This document shows positions 35,801-43,475 of a stretch of 64,000 nt of DNA, piece by piece; position 1 is the first letter of the stretch; every line of letters begins with the position of its first letter. This DNA is from Helopsaltes ochotensis (lineage: Eukaryota; Chordata; Aves; Passeriformes; Locustellidae). The stretch spans positions 418,709 through 482,708 of the forward strand of contig VXBM01000275.1 in assembly GCA_013400155.1 (NCBI GenBank). Reading direction: 5' to 3'. The position numbers were made by a program, and so were the translations under genes. The notes under the pieces are model-generated. The model saw only the letters and a list, made by a program, of their open reading frames with translations. It searched no databases and was not told the DNA's origin.

Positions 35801-38800
35801 TGGTGTCTGGAGCCCAAGGACTGTGCATACTTGTTAGCTGGAAGAGTAAATGCCAAATGCTAAGGCTAAACACATAACACGGGTTTGCTCTGACATTTGG
35901 AGAGCTTACAATGAATGTACTTTGCTTCAGAGCTATTGACAGTTGGAGATTAAGGTAGTAGTAATTCTTTATCCCGGGAGTGTGAAGGACAACAGTTAAC
36001 ACATCAAAGAGTTGGAGGCAGCGGCAGCAACGAGCCAGGCAGTCAAAGAGCTTTTAATTTTTCAGGAAAGTAGAAGGAAGCTGTGCAAGGTGCTTCCGAA
36101 GGCCCCTTCTGAGGCAGAGCGGCCGACCTCGGGCAGCTCTGGGAGGTTTATCAGGAGAAAAACTCACTCGAGAGCATTTTGGGAATAAGAAGACCCCAGT
36201 GAAGGCACAGGGTGGCAGCTGTGCTGGCTTCCCCCTGCTGTCAGTGAATGTGCTGATGTCCCACTGATCCCCGGCCGGTGTGGGCTGGCAGCAGCCGTGG
36301 GGTCACACCCTGGGACGCCCCTGTTTTTACTTCCCCAGCCACTCTCCCTGCTCCCACAGCAGCTATTTGCTCTGACTTGGATGGCCAATGTCCCAAGGTG
36401 TACGCTCTGAGGGTTTCCTAAAATTCTAACCTCACATTGCTCCTCAACAGTTCCTTGCTCAGCTTTCTTAAGAGCAGGCACCACCCCGTGCAATTCTGGT
36501 GCACTGAACCCTACAGCACCTCAGTGTCAGCCCAGGCCTCTCCAAACCAAGGAACCATCAGGAAAAGTTTCCTCCTGCTGTCTGAAGTCAGTGGGAATCT
36601 TGGCAGCAGCTGGGCTGGAGCCCGGGAACACGCTCAGCAGCCGAATGGCTCTTCTGGGGGGCTCCTATCTCTGCTTTTATTTATCCTTTAATACACTCAT
36701 CCATCACCCGGCCATTTCCCTGCTGCAGCCAGTCCCTCCATTTCCGATCAGATTTATACATACGTGCAGTGTACTATTAATCATAATCTAAAACTGGAAG
36801 ATAAAAATGCTTGGATGAATTCTGATGATGGGATTAAGCAGTGCCAGGCGAAGGCAGCCCCGCGACGCCCGGACAGCACGCGGTGCTCAGCAATATGTAC
36901 ACACTGCTTAGCCCTCCTTTCACAGCTCAACAGCTGGATTCCCTTCGAAATTAATCACCTCTGTCATTAAATCAGATCTTTCAGAGTTAAGCTTTACAAA
37001 CCTTTTTTCCTTCTTTTTTTTTTTTTTTTAAACAACACTATTGATAAATGGATTGTTTGCTAAGTAAGTAGCGCCATTAACACCACTGAAAAATCGCTCT
37101 GCGGTGTCCCAGTGCAGCCCCTCTCTCCTTGCCAAGAGGAAGAATTCTGTTTACTCTGATTCAGACAATTCTGAAGCAGACCTGTCAGCTCCCGACTGTC
37201 AGGACACAGGGACTGACGTGCTGGGCACACCTGAGCTCTGCAGGTGTGGTTCCTGTGGCCGCTGCCAGACCAGCACAGGGGAATGGCAGCTGCCCACAGT
37301 GGTTTGGATGCCACCTCCTCTGCTGCCTGCCCCGGAATGGTCTTGGCTCTGACCCCAGGGCAGCCCTGCTGTCCCTGGCCAAACCTGGCAGTGCCTGACA
37401 GCCAGAGCACCAGCCAAGCTGCCCGGGGGCTCTGCTGGCACCGCCAGCACTCAGCGCTCTCAAAGTCAGGCAGATGAAATCATAAATTTATAATACAACA
37501 TTACTTCAATTTTCCTCTTCATTTACTGCTGCAGTGCCCAGCTCTGCTCTAATGACTCGCAGCCTGATCCTCGTGGGGACACTGCCTGGCTGAATATCAA
37601 TGGTGTTTAACACCACGCCCACGCGGATGCCTCATCAGGCCAAATGATGGCCATGCTGACCTTCCCAACATTCCAATTAGGTGCCATCCTCATCCTGCAC
37701 TGGGCGCCCAGAAACTGATCTGCCTTGGTAGTCCTGAGGAGGGACCAATCCCTTGTTAAGTAAACCAAAAATCCAAGTTTTGACTGGTTCACCTCCTTCA
37801 AAGCAAGATTCTCCTGTCCGTGGAAGCAGAACGCAAACCAGCAGCCAAACCACTTTCACACCACTGCTTCTACCCAGCTCCTGTCCAGGCTGTAGAAATG
37901 TCTTTTCATTTTAAAATTTGCTAATGGGGTGGACCAAAAGCTCGTGGTCAATATGTGGGAAGGTTGAGCACACAGGAGTGAAGGGACCCATGCAAAATCA
38001 GTTCAAATGCTCCAGAAAATGCAAGGAAGCTGCAGTCTCCAAATGTTGCTCTGAGTTGCAGCTGCTACTTCATTGAACAGTGTCTGGTAGAAAAAGGCAT
38101 GACTTTCTTTGAAGGGCACAAGCTTCCTTTATGCATGAGCTCAGCCTACCTAGACTGAGCGTGTGCAGGAACACACAGCCCTGCCAGAGGCTTTCCCAAA
38201 TCCATGTTCCCACCACACATCGCTCCGGCACTATGGGCTGTGAGCCTGGGGGCTGAGTGCTGCCATCTCTGGAGAGGTTTGTAAGCTAAAAGGAGCCCAA
38301 TTTTAACATTAAACACCAGGATGATGCCTGTCACCAGGAGAAATGAGTGCTGCAAGCCCCGGCTCAAGGCAGGCAGCGCAGGGTCACTCCAGAGCTCTGT
38401 GTCACCGTTGTGGTGACTGCAGTGTCCCAGACACAGAGAGCACCTTCAGATGATGGGGGAGACAGAAACCATCTCCTCCTAATGTTGCTCCTCTGTTGCT
38501 CTCTTCTTTGCAAGTTTTCAGGCACAGACCTGAAGAGAGCACAGAAAGCTTTGGGGCAGTGCTGTGACACCCACACGCACAGAGAGAGTTTCTTGTTCAC
38601 AAAACTGCTCCCACTCAGCCACGGAGGGGTCACACAGGGCCTGTTCCTGAGCACTCAAGGGGCTGGGGAGCAGCTCTTCTGCTGGCTGGCTGATCGCACA
38701 GGGAGATCAGTGGGACTGAGTCTGCTCCACTCTTTATGCACAGAGGCTCATTAAAGCTCCTGCTCTCCGTGAGACCAGCGTGTCCCACCAGCAGCCCGAG

Positions 38801-41800
38801 CCCCAGACAGCCCAGCAGCCATCCTGGCAGAAGACTCTGCCTGCCCGTGCACTCCGAGTCAAAAAATCCTTTCAGAACACTTTAATTTTTCTCCAATCAA
38901 CCAAATCATCACAGAAGCGGCTGCCTGTGCACCTTTAGACCCTGGCTGCTGCAGGCTCCTTGGGGAGGCTGTGATTAATGAAAAAGACCAACTTCCTTAA
39001 TAGCTTTGGAGGGAGTCACTCCCCGCTCCTTCCTTTGGGTTGTCTCGTGCGTTCGTTCCTCCGATTCCCTTCTCTGCCCATGAACAGCAGCTGGAGAAGG
39101 TGACCTTGAGCAAGGCCTTCTGCAAACAGGTATAAAAATCCTTTCCTTCCAGAGCATCCCCAGTTGCTCTGGTTCAGTCCAGTTGGGCATGGAACAGAAA
39201 ACACAGGGCAGACCTGCCCTGGCCTCGTGAGACCCCACAGAACGCTCAGCAGCGATGGAAATCTGTGTCTGATCATTTGATGGGTTAATTATGCCCTTCT
39301 TCCTGCAGGGATGGGCCCTGCAGCCTTTGAAACGGGGGGTTTCTGACGGCCATCCAGCAGCTCTGCTCTCCTGTGCTGCAATTTCCTTGTTTAGCACTTA
39401 ATTATTTAACACGGTGCCACGGTAGCAAGCAGGAACTTGGAAGATGAAAAACCAGCTCGAGTGGATAATGAAGCATCTGGCCTTCACCATGGATCAATCA
39501 CTAATGCTCAGCCAGTCCCCCAGTCTGAAATGCAGGGAGAGCGGGGCAGGGCTGGCTGGAGCTGCACTGCCCACGGTGACCCAGACCCCACATTGCAGCA
39601 GGACCAACAGGTCCAAGAGTGCCCCAGCTCTGTGCACTTCCACTCACTGAGGGCTTCTTTCCTTTGCTCTCACAGCTTGAGATGATCTTTTTCCAGAGAC
39701 ACAGCCCCAGGGAGAACAGACTCACGCCGCACCCAGGGGCTGAATTTTCCCTTCAGGACACTGGGGTGGATCCGGCTCTATTCACTCTGTGCCCAGCTGC
39801 AAGGAAAGGGCTGAGGCCATATGGTGGAGGATGATGCCATGGATCTCTCTGGCTTCCCAGGGTGACCTGGACTGTGTCCTCCTGCAGCCAGCAGGACAGG
39901 CCAGCACCGTGGCACACAGACCTCCACACTCCACCACCCCGACCTCAGGCAGCGCAGGTGGAAAAGGAAGAGAAACAGCAGAAATCATTGGCTCAGGCAC
40001 GCTGGGAACACACAGGTAACGAAATCACGGACTGACTAGAGCAAGATAAATATTTTAAGCATAAAATGTGATTTCCAAACACTCTGGGGCAGGGTGGCGG
40101 TGGAGCGTGGGGACAGCAAAACAGATGATCAGCTGAAATAACCCGATTACACATCCCGAAATGGATCGCTCCAGCCACACAAACAGAAGTACTATTAATT
40201 CACAGATAAAGCAAACATGGCAGGAAGTTTCTCCTATCAAATCAAGCAGTGCCTGGTGTCAGACACCTCAGTGTAACAGCCTGATCCTTGCAGGAGCTGA
40301 GTACTCTGACCTGACGCCCACCCCAGGGGCTCTGGGGTCCTCCAGCGTCTCAGCCAGGCCCTGAATCTGCTCAGCAGAGCTCGGGGCAACCCAGATTCCA
40401 AGGCTGGGCTTTGTGCTCAGTTTCTGGGATCATCCAAACCCAGGATAGGGAAATCAGGAAAACCAAAGCATCCTGAAGGGGGACATTGGTCCAGGAAAGG
40501 CTCAGTGCTGCCTGGGGACACCTCCAGACTGCCCTCCCAGTCCCACATGCCTCATGGACACAGGAGGTGACAACCGAGGCGAAGTCCAGGGATACAAAGG
40601 GAGCAGAAAGTTTAAAATATGTGGCGTTTTACAAAAAAACACTGGCAATGGATTAACAGCATTTTGGCCGAGGACAGAGTATCTGGGGTTGTCACATTAT
40701 TTAGAAAGAATTATCTAGGCAGAAACAAATGAGAACCAATTATAACTAAATAGACCTCGTGCACAAATAGGAATTTGCCATTAAATATCATTTATCCCAT
40801 TTAATTAGTATTTTCTGGACACAATACTCAGGACTAAAATACCATTCCATCTCCTTGAAACTTGTAATTATTGTTGCGACCTGTCCTGTTCCGCATCCCC
40901 CCACTTCCTCCATCCATGCCATTTAAGAACCAGCAAGATTTTCAATTATCTATGCTGAACTGTCAAAGCTACCTTTAAAAGAAGGGGAATAATGTGTGAC
41001 TCAATTCCTCTAAAAAAGGGGAGAGATCATTTTTAGTCAGAATGAACACACTGCATCTTTCATCATTCTATTTTTGCGAGTAAGAGTAAAACAGGCTATT
41101 TAAAACATCCATTTAAATGCAAATTTTTTTTATATTCCAGGCCTGGGGGGGGACGGGGGACTGGGGGAGTTAATCATTTACCACAGACAGGATTATTTTC
41201 TTCACTCCACCCCTGCTAAAGTTTCAGCCTGGCACCCACACAGGTGCAGGGCTTTGCTCACCCCTGTGGCTTAAGGGTTTGGAAATCCAGGAGAACAGCA
41301 CAGGCTGTGCAGCGGTGGCTGTGGCACTTACCCAACATTCCCATCCCTAGCATAAAAGCGTCCATGGTGTACGGCAATCCACGTGCCCTTCCTCTCGTCC
41401 CTGGTGGAAACATCACTTCTTTAGGTTGTGCTTTCTTACATTCTACCTATTGAGCAGAAACATGTACAAATGAGATGCAAATGAATTCCATGTAAATGTC
41501 AAATGCAGAACTGATCTACTTAAGGGGGGGAGGTTTATTTTTAGCATCTGCCTCCCCACACCTCCTCCCGCTCAAAGGTGAACTTCCAGAACAGCGTAAC
41601 CAGATTTGAAAGAGCAAACGTGTGTGTCTCCTTAACCACCCACTGCAGCCCCCCAAAGATGACAGAAGTGCTGATTTAAGAAGTTCTGTGCTCCTGAAAG
41701 GGAACCTGGCACTCGTGGGAGCGGGATGAATGGAGGGAGGGCTCCAGCACGGCTCCACCGCAATCGATAACAGAGAACGACTCCCAGTGATCATTACAAA

Positions 41801-43420
41801 AAGCTCCTTTTAAAATAGGAATAAAGAATCGATATTTCTAGCCAGCAGAAAATTTCTGTAAACCCTATTAATAAAGGATCTGCATTCTTTCACTTTCAGT
41901 TACTCCTGCTGCCTTTGCTCAACGCCACTGGAACCACGTGGCAATTCCAGCAATGTCCTGTGAGAGAGCAGCCCAGCCCTGCTGCCAGGGGCACATCCAG
42001 GACCCCCGGCCAGCCTCTTTCTCCCAGGAAAATGGAGAAATACAGCACTTCTCCATGGCTTCCTGCTCAGGCACTGTCATCTCACCCCCAGCAGACAACT
42101 CCTGTGCTCCCCTAGGCACTGGTGCCACAGCTGCCCCAGTCAGCTGGTTTGGAGCTAACTGGGGTTATCCCAACCCATTCCCAGGGCTCCACAGCTCAGT
42201 GGAGCTGTTCAGCACCCTCTGAGCAGCAGGGTGATGTGCAGTGGGGCAGCCCAGCACTGCAGGGGCTGCAGGCTGAATCCACAGGTTTGAGCCTTTGCGC
42301 CTCCAACTTTGCTCTTCTGATTTTTACCCAGAGCGTCATTTAACAGGAGTTTGCTCCGATGACAGGGGAGCACCACAAGCGTGTCAAGTCACTTCATTTC
42401 ACCGCCAGGTCTTTCGGGAGGGCCACTGCTCCCGGCGCCATGGCAGCACTGGTTACACCTCAGGGCAGCCAGGATGATAAAACCCATCCAGCCTGGATGG
42501 ACGGACAATTAACTGGGAAATGAAGTTTGGATCAGCACCGTTAGAAACAATAACCTGGTAATTAGCTTCTGCAACCATAACCCAGCTCACCACTGCTTTC
42601 TGTGAGTCTGGCACTGCTTCCGATTTCCACAGCACACGGGGATACAAAGGGAATGGCAGTGAGCTGCAGAGGGGTTTTAACCGGGATTAGAGGGGAAGCA
42701 AAAGTCACCAGTAGGAAAGAAAAATAATTCCTAAGCCTCTGTAAACAAACATACCCCATATGGAGGGCAAGAAGAGTCTCTGTTATCCAGACAGACTTTC
42801 TCTCCACGGGAGGGATGCCATGTGGGATATGGGACTGGGAGTTTGGCCCTGCTCTGCTGTCCCAGCCCTGTCAGCTCATCCCCAGGGACTGTGACACTGC
42901 CCAGGCAGCACCGTGAGGAGCTCTGGAAGCTGCCCATGCACCATCCCATCAGCAGACTGGGACAATGTCAGAACAGGAGTGAAGCACCACAGCAGTGGAT
43001 ACACGGGGGGCTCGGGTGGTGCCTCTCCATCAACAGCAGAAGCAGAAAGAAAAGGGGTCTGGCTGCTCTTCTGCCAGAATCCAGCCCTGTCCTTACAGGG
43101 AAGGGGATGGAGATGGCCAGAACCATTCCAAAGCCACAGGGAAAACCCTGGAGGCAGCAGGGATGTCACACGGGACAGGACATGCAATGGGGCTTCTCCA
43201 AGAGGAAATGTGTATGGATTTATGAGTCAGGGATCAGCTCCATACTGAATTGGCCCCGGGAGCTGCCTGATAAGGGTCTTTGTACACACATCTGGACCTC
43301 ACTCAAACTTTCACTTCAGCGTTTCTGGGCATCTTAATAATTTCCAGATTTTTTCCACCTCCTTGTACAAGGATGTACTACACTTTCAGCAGCCCAACAA
43401 AGAAAGGTTTAACTCTGAGG

Positions 43421-43475
<55 letters not shown>

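Larger units (their letters stand above)
35514..41331 (-). other. MSI2: MSI2 intron between linker and Tyr-rich exons
   Basis: A 5.8-kb intron with no clear CR1 copy. AT-rich, repeat-free sequence at about 40610-41170 resembles a conserved element. A G-run cluster at 41145-41167 and an octamer at 41117-41124 lie near the upstream exon. I see no other gene. Confidence 0.88.
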
